In this document: positions 33,115 to 41,133 of the stretch, one piece after another
How the letters are laid out: every line of letters starts with the position of its first letter
How positions within the stretch are numbered: the stretch's first letter is position 1
DNA from: an uncultured Lachnospiraceae bacterium
GTDB lineage: Bacteria; Bacillota; Clostridia; Lachnospirales; Lachnospiraceae
Assembly (NCBI GenBank): GCA_947629565.1
Contig: CANREG010000016.1
Coordinates: forward strand, 1-51,189
Length of the DNA stretch: 51,189 nucleotides
Direction of reading: 5' to 3'
Made by a program: the position numbers and the translations under genes
The notes under the pieces: generated by a model
Databases searched by the model: none
What the model was told of the DNA's origin: nothing
Seen by the model: the letters and a program-made list of their open reading frames with translations, nothing else

Positions 33115-33912
33115 TTAAAAGTGAATATTCTGTATTGCTGCTTTCGTGATAGGTTCAATACAGATTTGATTATCCACAATCAATGCAATCATTGTCTCCT
33201 GTTTTATTTTTCCCGCCCGCTTGGTATCGGAGCTTCTGGCTATAATATCGGCTATCTGTATCTGAATCGGCTCCATGGAAAGGGCTAACACAAAAGAGTT
33301 AGGGTTGCCGTTGCTTCCGGCAATCACACTGCCCTTTAATGCGCCGATAATTACGATATTGCCCCCGGCGATTACGGTTGCCCCCGGATTCACATCGCCG
33401 ATGATAACCAAAGAATCCTTCGTTTCTAATGTTTGTCCGGAACGGAGCGTGCCTTTATAAAATAAGCCTGTATTATTATCCTGCATATCGGCGGCATCTG
33501 TCAATGCCTCTGTAAATATAGGTTCCGGCTCCTTAAGCTCCGACAAATTTTCCAATTCGGGAACATTAACCGCCGGCTCTTCGAAAACGGGTTCCTCCTG
33601 CGGACTTGTCGTGTTCTCCTCTTTTTTCATAAGCTGATAAAAGGTCTTTTCCAAATCCGAATTTTCTTCCATTACATATTGGATATTTAATTTTGAACTT
33701 TCCCGGATTACAGTTAACGCCTGATCCAGTTCCTCATTGGTCAATTCCCTGCCTTCAAAAGTTACCGCTAACTGTTTGTCGCTGTCGAAGAATTTTTCCG
33801 ACTGTTTCAGCTTATCCTTAAGTTCCTCCAGCAAATCGGGAAAATCCATATCCCTATCCATCACAATGGATATGCCGTATCGGTTTCCCTTAATAATTAC
33901 CGTATTTTTCAT
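33115..33912 (-). CDS. minC: Septum site-determining protein MinC
   Basis: A 265-residue FtsZ polymerisation inhibitor. N-terminal domain (1-105: KNTVIIKGNRYGISIVMD), a Glu/Pro-rich linker (about 115-165), and the C-terminal beta-helix (YKGTLRSGQTLETKDSLVII, GDVNPGATVIAGGNIVIIGAL). Start at 33912 with GCGGAGG upstream; longer openings overlap PBP2 and are rejected. The gene order minC-minD-minE is canonical. Confidence 0.96.
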   Translation of the reverse strand: MKNTVIIKGNRYGISIVMDRDMDFPDLLEELKDKLKQSEKFFDSDKQLAVTFEGRELTNEELDQALTVIRESSKLNIQYVMEENSDLEKTFYQLMKKEENTTSPQEEPVFEEPAVNVPELENLSELKEPEPIFTEALTDAADMQDNNTGLFYKGTLRSGQTLETKDSLVIIGDVNPGATVIAGGNIVIIGALKGSVIAGSNGNPNSFVLALSMEPIQIQIADIIARSSDTKRAGKIKQETMIALIVDNQICIEPITKAAIQNIHF

Positions 33913-33925
33913 AATCTGCCTCCGC

Positions 33926-36793
33926 TTAGTCTGCCATGTTGACATTACCGGTAATGGATGCGTTTTCCAGTTTCTCCGGGTCAAAATAATAGGCATATAT
34001 AAATCCGGCTAACTCCTCTGCATTACCGGAGGAATAACCGTATGGAATAACTGTTGTAACCGATATCTCCGGCTTGTTGAACGGCGCATAGGACACAAAC
34101 AGCGCATGTGCCGGTCTTGCCAGATTTTCCTCTGCCGTACCGGTCTTGCCTGCCACATCTACATCAATCTGATTAATCAGCATTTCCTCCGGCGTATGGT
34201 TTTGCACAACCCGGCGCATACCGTTATGGACAGTATTCCACAAAGCAGGATCAATATCCACAGTTCCGTGGACCGTATGGGGATTATCATAAGTGACTTC
34301 TCCGTCTAAGGTCTTAATCTGCTGGATAATGCTTAAATCATAACAGGTTCCGTCGGCTGCAATGGTGGTTACATAACGGGAAAGCTGTGTCGGCGTGTAG
34401 GAATTGGTTCCCTGTCCGATGGCGCTTCGAATAACGGTCTCGTCAGAGACATTGGGATCAATCTCATCTAACTCAATGCCGGAATTGGTATCTAGTCCAA
34501 ACAGCGACGCATATTTGGATAGCTTTGCCAATCCGTCCGAATCGGAAAAATGCTCATCTCCGCCGCCCAAACGGTATCCCACCTCATAGAAAAAGTAGTT
34601 GCAGGAAACCTCCAAGGCTTCTTCGATGCCAATTATACCATGTTTTCCGGGATATAGCCAACATTTTGGCGGCGGGTCGGCCTTGGTAAAAATTCCCTGC
34701 GCATCAATCATGGTATCCAGCTGAATGGCGTTTTCTGACACGCCTGCAATGGTTGTCAGCATCTTATAGGTAGAACCCGGCGCCGTTCTCTGCTGGGTAG
34801 CCCGGTTGTACAACGGCTTGGTCTTATCGGCAATCAGCTTTGCATAATATTCCGGTTCCACCGAATTGGTAAGCCGGTTATTGTCGTAGCTGGGATAGCT
34901 CACTAACGCAAGAACATTTCCGTTATGCACATCCGTGATTACCACAGAGCCTTCGCAGGGATCTAAGGCAAGCTGGGCCGGAGTAATCTCTAAATTGCTG
35001 ATTTTTCTCCGGATAAATTTGTAATCGGAAAGGCTGCCCGCTGTAAAATCGGCAAAATCCTTATCCTCCTTTTCATCTAACACGCCCTGCTCAAATAAAA
35101 TATAAATCACCTGGGTACCGCTGACATTTTTGGACTTAATCATATATTTCATAATCAGCTTATCAAATTCCGTATCCTTGGAAAGCACCTTTTCCAAATA
35201 ATCTACCAGCGCATGATATACCTCTTCCGAATCGTAGTAATCGCTGGATATCTCAAAGGGCGTAATGTCCATTGCGCCCTGGTTGATGGCATACTGCAAA
35301 AAGGTTCCTAAAGATATGTTGCCGGCAACATATTCCTTATAGGTCTCGTCCGTACTTTCAATGCGCTTGGGGTCATAGATTCCCGCTTCGGAGAGATAAG
35401 AGTAAATATATTGCATATATGCGGTATATTCCTTATCCAGATTATTAATCGCCGTATTTTCCTCTAACATAATCTGCCGGATTCTCGATAATACACTATC
35501 CCTGGCTGCATTGAGCTGGTCATTGACTGCCTGTTCATTGGGACCTGCATCCGCTGCTCCTAAATGGGTAATATCCAGCGCATTGTTGTCAAAAAGGGCA
35601 TAATACACATCAGAGATTGGAATGTGCTTATCTCTTACTGTCTCTTCCTCATCTTTATCCTTGTCTTCCTTAATTTCCTTTTCCGTGATATTGGTAAGCA
35701 GCACATTGGCAATCTCCTTTTCCAGCGTATCATAGCAATATTTCTGCAATTCGGAATCAATGGTCAGATAGATATCCTGACCGGCCACGGAATCCTCCTG
35801 ATTCGTCCGCTCGATAATCTTTCCCATATTATCGACATAGATTTCCTCAATACCATTGGTTCCCCGAAGGGTACTCTCATACCGCTGCTCCAATCCGGTT
35901 TTCCCAATCATATCGTTATTGCTGTACTGATTCTTCTCTGACAGTTCTTCGTTGTACTCTTTCATCTCATCGGTAGAGATTGCGCCGATATAACCGATGA
36001 TGTGGGCAAAGTATTCTGCATCATTATAGACTCTGATGGAATCCACAACCACGCTGATTCCCATTAAGTCCGCACTGTTTTCATTTAACTCCGCCACGCT
36101 GCTGTCGCTGATATCGCGGGCAATCGTCACCGGAATATACTGCTGGTAGCGGTTTAGCCACAGGGCGTAACGCACCTCCACAATCTTAAACGCATCCTGT
36201 CCGCTGTATTCTTCGGACACAGCAAATAAATCCTTTCCGGCCAGATAATCAAACACCTCCGCCGCAGAATCGTCCTTTTGGCTGTCATCTAAATTATCCG
36301 CAGAGCCCACTCCGTAGACTTCCGCTAAAAACCGCAGTTTCTCCGCATCGGAAGAAGTATTAAACCGGACATTGCCGCCTTTATCCATAATCATCGGGAA
36401 ATCCACCCGGATACTGTCGCCATTTTTCTCTAAGATTTGTATCGTGCGGTGTACAATGGAATTTTTCAGGGAATTTTCCGAAACCCCATTCTCCGCCGCA
36501 ATCTCCGTAAGCTTGGAACTGTTTTCAAAAGTAACGGAATAGGCGAGCTGGTTATAGGCAAGAAGCTTGCCGTTGCAGTCGTAAATGTTCCCGCGGGACG
36601 CCTCTACCGTCAAGGTCTTCTTGGATTTGTAAGTAAAATTATTGAGATGTTCCTCACCCTCGATAATCTGGAGCTTAAACAGCCGCACAGCTAACATGGA
36701 AAAAAGAATGAACATCACAACCGAAACAATAAACAGGCGATGGGAAATATATTCAATTATATATTCTTGCATTGCGCGTAAGAATTCTTTCAT
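33926..36793 (-). CDS. mrdA: Penicillin-binding protein 2 (elongation transpeptidase) with large insert
   Basis: A 955-residue class B PBP, the transpeptidase partner of RodA. Membrane helix at 20-37; pedestal domain to about 355 (RGNIYDCNGKLLAYN; GKTGLEQRYESTLRG). Transpeptidase motifs: S674-T-Y-K677, S730-C-N732 and K883-T-G885. About 250 residues (roughly 361-610) rich in charged and helical sequence separate pedestal and transpeptidase domains. Most PBP2 proteins are 600-720 residues, so this insert is the difference. It overlaps nothing and lies 4 nt after mreD. Confidence 0.95.
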   Translation of the reverse strand: MKEFLRAMQEYIIEYISHRLFIVSVVMFILFSMLAVRLFKLQIIEGEEHLNNFTYKSKKTLTVEASRGNIYDCNGKLLAYNQLAYSVTFENSSKLTEIAAENGVSENSLKNSIVHRTIQILEKNGDSIRVDFPMIMDKGGNVRFNTSSDAEKLRFLAEVYGVGSADNLDDSQKDDSAAEVFDYLAGKDLFAVSEEYSGQDAFKIVEVRYALWLNRYQQYIPVTIARDISDSSVAELNENSADLMGISVVVDSIRVYNDAEYFAHIIGYIGAISTDEMKEYNEELSEKNQYSNNDMIGKTGLEQRYESTLRGTNGIEEIYVDNMGKIIERTNQEDSVAGQDIYLTIDSELQKYCYDTLEKEIANVLLTNITEKEIKEDKDKDEEETVRDKHIPISDVYYALFDNNALDITHLGAADAGPNEQAVNDQLNAARDSVLSRIRQIMLEENTAINNLDKEYTAYMQYIYSYLSEAGIYDPKRIESTDETYKEYVAGNISLGTFLQYAINQGAMDITPFEISSDYYDSEEVYHALVDYLEKVLSKDTEFDKLIMKYMIKSKNVSGTQVIYILFEQGVLDEKEDKDFADFTAGSLSDYKFIRRKISNLEITPAQLALDPCEGSVVITDVHNGNVLALVSYPSYDNNRLTNSVEPEYYAKLIADKTKPLYNRATQQRTAPGSTYKMLTTIAGVSENAIQLDTMIDAQGIFTKADPPPKCWLYPGKHGIIGIEEALEVSCNYFFYEVGYRLGGGDEHFSDSDGLAKLSKYASLFGLDTNSGIELDEIDPNVSDETVIRSAIGQGTNSYTPTQLSRYVTTIAADGTCYDLSIIQQIKTLDGEVTYDNPHTVHGTVDIDPALWNTVHNGMRRVVQNHTPEEMLINQIDVDVAGKTGTAEENLARPAHALFVSYAPFNKPEISVTTVIPYGYSSGNAEELAGFIYAYYFDPEKLENASITGNVNMAD

Positions 36794-36797
36794 TCTG

Positions 36798-37301
36798 CTA
36801 TTCCGCCTCTTTTACCTTTTTCAGACGCAAATTAATGCGAACCAGTATTTTATAGAAAAACAGTGTGATTAATATGGTATACATCATCTCCGGCAGGATG
36901 ACATCCGCTAAGTAATTGCCAAAATCCAGCCGGTTCCGAAGTAAAAAATATACCGCATATACAATTACATTAAAGAAAAACTCATTCAGCGTAATCATCA
37001 GCATGGGTAAAAGCACATCTTCCACATAGTAAATCCGGTGAAAGAATCCGTTGATATAACCCATTGTCATATAGATAAAAGCAAAGGGACCTAAATATTT
37101 TCCAAAGAAAATGTCAATGAGCAGGCCGGAAAAAAAACCGACCAAAAGCCCCTCTCTTCGTCCCCGCATCAGTCCAAAGGACATGGTTACAATCAACAAA
37201 AGATTCGGCACCGTACCGGATAACTCCAGATAATGAAATACGGTAGACTGGCACAAAAAACATACAATTATGATGATTCCAATGGTAATGCATCTTTTCA
37301 T
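36798..37301 (-). CDS. mreD: Rod shape-determining protein MreD
   Basis: A 167-residue protein with about five membrane segments (for example TIGIIIIVCFLCQSTVFHYL, LLIVTMSFGLMRGRREGLLVGF). The RGRREGLLVGF...GLLIDIFFGKYLG stretch is typical of MreD. It couples MreC to the elongation machinery. GGGGAA precedes the ATG, and the gene starts 3 nt after mreC. Confidence 0.93.
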   Translation of the reverse strand: MKRCITIGIIIIVCFLCQSTVFHYLELSGTVPNLLLIVTMSFGLMRGRREGLLVGFFSGLLIDIFFGKYLGPFAFIYMTMGYINGFFHRIYYVEDVLLPMLMITLNEFFFNVIVYAVYFLLRNRLDFGNYLADVILPEMMYTILITLFFYKILVRINLRLKKVKEAE

Positions 37302-37304
37302 ATA

Positions 37305-38462
37305 TTATTCCCCATTTTCCGGTTCGCTTTCTGCATTTCCGTCATTTGACGGACGGTCTTCATTTTCTGATGGTTCCTCATCGGACGCCCCATTTTCGGA
37401 TGTCTCGTCTTCGGATGTCCCGTCTTCAGACACCCCGTTCTCTGAGGTTTCTCTTTCTGATGTTTCCCTTTCTGAGGTTTGCCCCTCTGAAGGTTCGTCG
37501 CCTGTCTCCCCATTATCTTCCTGCGTATCTTCCTCACCGGGCGCAGAGACAGGGCTGCCGGTATCGTCCTGCGTAGACTGTAAGCTGTCGTAGATATTTT
37601 TATTGTCTGAGCCAACCTTGTAATCGGCTTTCAAATCCATTATGACCAATACCTCCCGCAGGTTCCGGAAGTCCACTACGGGTATGCACTTTGCGGATTC
37701 CGTCAGGTTATTGGCGTCCATGGTTACATCCGTAATATAGCCAATCAAAAGTCCCGGCAGAAATTTGTTGCTGACATGGGAGGTCACCAATTCTGCGCCT
37801 TCTTCAATGGGATCGGATTTATTAATGTAGCCCACCTGGATATATCCTTCTTTCATCAGGGATAAATCTCCGGATACGGTACAAAGCGTTTCCGTTCCGG
37901 AAATGGTCGCGCTGACACTGCTGTTGTCGTCGATAATGGAGCGCACCTTGGCGTAGCCTTTGCCCACCTCGGTCACAATTCCGGCCAGGCCGCTGCCGGC
38001 CAATACATTGCAGCCCACCTTGACTCCGTCCTCCTCACCCTTGTCGATGACAAAAGTATAGAACCAGTTGGTGGAATCTGTGGCAATGACTCTGGCGCCT
38101 AAGGTATTATAATCGCCGTACTGCTCCTTTAGGTTCAAAAGCTCCTGCAGGCGCTTCAATTCGTAGTTTTCCTGTTCATAGACCTTAATCTGGGAAGAAT
38201 ATTCGGCCAGCTTCTCCTGTAAGCCTTTGTTTTCTTCTAACAGGGCATTCTTGTCCTTCTGATAGCTCACCTGATCGTAAATGGAGGCTCCCACCTCATT
38301 GACTCCGGACTGCATCGGGGTAATCAGCGCGCTGGTTACCGCCTTCAGAGGAGAAAACTTGTCCTCAAACAATACGGAGAGCAACAGTAAAATTACACAG
38401 ATAAATGCCATAAACAGATATATATATTTGGGTGGAATTATTTTCTTGTCATGAAAATCCAT
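37305..38462 (-). CDS. mreC: Rod shape-determining protein MreC with pentad-repeat tail
   Basis: A 385-residue protein: cytoplasmic basic start, membrane helix (about 14-31), coiled coil (70-112) and the MreC beta-barrel core (115-280: ARVIATDSTNWFYTFVIDKG, VLAGSGLAGIVTEVG, LPGLLIGYITDV). Residues 300-385 are an acidic, disordered extracytoplasmic tail containing eight five-residue units (TSERE/TSENG/TSEDE type) at 329-368. The tail is absent from textbook MreC. mreB is not in the window. Confidence 0.95.
   Translation of the reverse strand: MDFHDKKIIPPKYIYLFMAFICVILLLLSVLFEDKFSPLKAVTSALITPMQSGVNEVGASIYDQVSYQKDKNALLEENKGLQEKLAEYSSQIKVYEQENYELKRLQELLNLKEQYGDYNTLGARVIATDSTNWFYTFVIDKGEEDGVKVGCNVLAGSGLAGIVTEVGKGYAKVRSIIDDNSSVSATISGTETLCTVSGDLSLMKEGYIQVGYINKSDPIEEGAELVTSHVSNKFLPGLLIGYITDVTMDANNLTESAKCIPVVDFRNLREVLVIMDLKADYKVGSDNKNIYDSLQSTQDDTGSPVSAPGEEDTQEDNGETGDEPSEGQTSERETSERETSENGVSEDGTSEDETSENGASDEEPSENEDRPSNDGNAESEPENGE
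37359..37478 (-). repeat. mreC: Eight 15-bp tandem units in mreC
   Basis: Translates as eight pentads, TSERE twice, then TSENG, VSEDG, TSEDE, TSENG, ASDEE, PSENE. The first two are identical. It is a variable-number candidate. Confidence 0.85.
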
Positions 38463-38476
38463 GCATACACCATCCT

Positions 38477-38740
38477 TTATATAAATCGATACACAATAAT
38501 TGCAATAATCAAGCCAATGATACTGGCAATATTAATCGTGATTGTCAGTCCAAAGGTCAAAACCAGTATGCCTAAATCCAATACAAGCGGAGAGGTCAGC
38601 CCAAAGGTATTCCCATAACCTAACCAGCTCAAAAAGCTTATCTTAGAGGCAAGGGTTCCAAGATATCCTCCGAGAACGATGCCGCATAATAAAACAACGA
38701 CAAGTATCCAATTATTCTTACGTGAATTACCAACTGCCAT
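38477..38740 (-). CDS. DUF4321 small membrane protein
   Basis: An 87-residue protein with two hydrophobic segments (WILVVVLLCGIVLGGYLGTL and ITINIASIIGLIIAIIVYRF). The GGYLGTLASKISFLSWLGYG signature matches the DUF4321 family that sits before mreC in many Clostridia. Function unknown; it is the first gene after the promoter at 38.8 kb, which suggests a role in envelope growth. AAAGGAG precedes the ATG. Confidence 0.85.
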   Translation of the reverse strand: MAVGNSRKNNWILVVVLLCGIVLGGYLGTLASKISFLSWLGYGNTFGLTSPLVLDLGILVLTFGLTITINIASIIGLIIAIIVYRFI

Positions 38741-38787
38741 AGCGTAAAACTCCTTTTATCCTGATATGCAGAAAATCGCATTAAATA

Positions 38788-38816
38788 ATAATACCATATT
38801 TCGGTAATTTCTACAA
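38788..38816 (-). promoter_or_regulatory. Promoter of the mre/min/rodA operon
   Basis: On the minus strand: TTGTAG (38816-38811), a 17-nt spacer ending TGG and TATTAT (38793-38788), about 45 nt before the DUF4321 start. It could drive eleven genes down to 29.0 kb. Confidence 0.65.
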
Positions 38817-38836
38817 GTTTCCTTTCCATTCTTCCC

Positions 38837-40135
38837 TCATTCTTTTTCAAACGCCCATAATCCCTTTTTCTCCAGCTGGGCTAAGGATTTCATAATCCCG
38901 AATTTGGCATGGTGGTAGGAAAGCCCTCCCTGAAAATACACGGTATACGGATCGCGCATGGGCGCGTCGGCAGATAATTCAATGGATGCGCCGGATATAA
39001 AGGCTCCGGCTGCCATAATCACATCACAGTCATATCCCGGCATGGCCCAGGGTGTCGGCGTAACATGGGAATCCACCGGAGCCGCATACTGTATGCCTTC
39101 GCAAAATGCCACTACCTTTTCCGGATCATGGAAGGTGACTGCCTGAATAATGTCATGTCGCTCTTCCGCCGCCGCAGGGTTGCATGCAAAGCCCAGCCGT
39201 TCATAGAGCGTGGCGGCAAAAATAGCCCCTTTCAGGGCGCCGTTTACCACCTGGGGCGCCTGAAACAGCCCCTGGAAAAATTCCCGGTTTACATTTAAGG
39301 TTGCGCCCACCTCGCCCCCTAATCCCGGAGCGGTCAGGCGGTAGTAAGCGTTTTCCACACACTCCTTCGTTCCGCAGATATAGCCGCCAATGGGAGCAAG
39401 CCCACCGCCCGGATTCTTAATCAGGGAGCCGACCACCATATCCGCCCCCACATCGGAGGGCTCTGTAAGCTCCACAAATTCGCCGTAGCAGTTATCCACC
39501 ATGCAGATGATATCCGGATTGATTTTCTTGATAAAGGCAATCAGTTCCCCAATCTGCGCCACAGAAAATGTAGGTCTGGTGAGATACCCTTTCGAGCGCT
39601 GGATAGAGGCCAGTTTCGTCTTAGGCGTGATTGCCTTTTTGATTGCGTCATAGTCAAATTCCCCATTTTCCAAAAGCTCCACCTGCTTATAGGTAATTCC
39701 GTACTCGGAAAGAGAGCCCTTAGAGGGGCGGATACCGATTATCTCCTCCATGGTGTCATAAGGTCTTCCCACAGGGGAAAGCAGCTCGTCTCCCGGCCTT
39801 AAGTTGGCTGACAGGGCCAAAGCCAGGGCATGGGTTCCACAGGTGATTTGGGAACGGACCAAAGCGGCTTCGGTTCCAAAAATATCCGCATACACCTTTT
39901 CTAGTGTTTCCCTTCCCAAGTCATTATATCCATATCCCGTAGTGGGCGCAAAATGCGCCTCGGCCACCTGATTTTTCTGCATGGCCCGAAGCACCTTTAA
40001 CTGGTTACATTCCGTTATCCGGTCAATCCGTTCAAACCGCTCCTTTAACGAAGCCTCCACATCCTGACACAGGGCAAATACCTCTTTAGAAATGCCCATT
40101 TTTTCATAAGCCTGTTGTAAATCTGCGCTGTTCAC
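38837..40135 (-). CDS. Methionine gamma-lyase family PLP enzyme (aluminium-resistance type)
   Basis: A 432-residue fold-type I PLP enzyme of the family annotated 'methionine gamma-lyase/aluminium resistance protein'. The Schiff-base lysine is in VGSLIKNPGGG, with AALVRSQITCGTHALALAL upstream and DNCYGEFVE for the ring-binding Asp. Typical reaction: C-S lyase on sulfur amino acids, but substrate is unproven. The start is GTG at 40135 with GGAGGAAG spaced correctly; the frame opens 67 codons earlier inside miaA, which would give unconserved sequence. It follows miaA by 20 nt, a common pairing. Confidence 0.9.
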   Translation of the reverse strand: MNSADLQQAYEKMGISKEVFALCQDVEASLKERFERIDRITECNQLKVLRAMQKNQVAEAHFAPTTGYGYNDLGRETLEKVYADIFGTEAALVRSQITCGTHALALALSANLRPGDELLSPVGRPYDTMEEIIGIRPSKGSLSEYGITYKQVELLENGEFDYDAIKKAITPKTKLASIQRSKGYLTRPTFSVAQIGELIAFIKKINPDIICMVDNCYGEFVELTEPSDVGADMVVGSLIKNPGGGLAPIGGYICGTKECVENAYYRLTAPGLGGEVGATLNVNREFFQGLFQAPQVVNGALKGAIFAATLYERLGFACNPAAAEERHDIIQAVTFHDPEKVVAFCEGIQYAAPVDSHVTPTPWAMPGYDCDVIMAAGAFISGASIELSADAPMRDPYTVYFQGGLSYHHAKFGIMKSLAQLEKKGLWAFEKE

Positions 40136-40155
40136 TGTTCTTCCTCCTGCAACAA

Positions 40156-41109
40156 TTAAATGATTCCTTTTTCCTTCATTGTATCTAACATAAATTCCAG
40201 TATTTCTTCCTCTGAAGAAAAGGCATTCTTCTGTACCCATGTCACATCGCGTTCCCGGCGAAACCATGTAAGCTGACGCTTGGCAAAATGTCTGGTATCC
40301 CGCTTTAGGATATAAACCGCTTCCTCTAAGGAGCACTCTCCATTTAAATAAGCGATGATTTCTTTATAGCCTAATCCCTGCATGGAAACCATATCTGTCC
40401 GGCAGCCGTATGCCAAAAGACCTTCCACCTCTTTTACTAACCCTTCCTCTAACATATGGTCCACTCTCTTTTCTATCCGCTCATATAAAAGCGCCCTGTC
40501 GTCGTTTAAGACAAAATACGCAAAATGATAGGGGGAAAGGCGGTTTTTCTGTTCTTCGTTGTGCCGGGAAATGGGATAACCGGTATCGTGGTAAAATTCC
40601 AACGCCCGTATGGTCCGTTTTACATTATTCTCATGGATTGCCGCATAGGATTCCGGGTCGATATCCCGAAGGCGTTCGTGGAGAGCGTGGGCGCCGTTTT
40701 GCTCATAATAATCCGTAAGCTCTTTCCGGTAATCCGAAACCCTTGTCTCCTGAAAGTCAATATCGTAAAGCAATGCCTGAATATAAAAGCCGGTTCCCCC
40801 TGCCACAATGGGGATTTTCCCCCGGCTGTATATGTCCGCTAACGCCTCCTTCGCCATGGCTTTGAAGGCCACCACATCAAAATCCTCCCTCGGATCTAAT
40901 ACATCAATGAGATGATGAGGGATTCCCCGCATTTCCTCCGGTTTAATTTTCGCCGTGCCGATATCCATGCGCCGGTATACCTGCATGGAGTCTGCCGATA
41001 TAATCTCCCCATTGACCGCCTCGGCCAATTTCAGGGATAACTCCGTCTTTCCCACAGCGGTGGGGCCTGTCAGTATAATAAGAGGTTTTTTTTCTGCGCT
41101 TGTTTCCAT
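40156..41109 (-). CDS. miaA: tRNA dimethylallyltransferase MiaA
   Basis: A 317-residue enzyme adding dimethylallyl to A37 of tRNAs reading UNN codons. P-loop GPTAVGKTELS near residue 15, SADSMQVYRRMDIGTAK, VAGGTGFY and RDTRHFAKRQLTWFRR near the C-terminus are diagnostic. A GTG at 41118 also opens the frame, but ATG 41109 matches family length. It sits directly after mutL, the usual Firmicutes order. Confidence 0.96.
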   Translation of the reverse strand: METSAEKKPLIILTGPTAVGKTELSLKLAEAVNGEIISADSMQVYRRMDIGTAKIKPEEMRGIPHHLIDVLDPREDFDVVAFKAMAKEALADIYSRGKIPIVAGGTGFYIQALLYDIDFQETRVSDYRKELTDYYEQNGAHALHERLRDIDPESYAAIHENNVKRTIRALEFYHDTGYPISRHNEEQKNRLSPYHFAYFVLNDDRALLYERIEKRVDHMLEEGLVKEVEGLLAYGCRTDMVSMQGLGYKEIIAYLNGECSLEEAVYILKRDTRHFAKRQLTWFRRERDVTWVQKNAFSSEEEILEFMLDTMKEKGII

Positions 41110-41133
41110 TGGTCTCACATCCTGCTATCCAAA

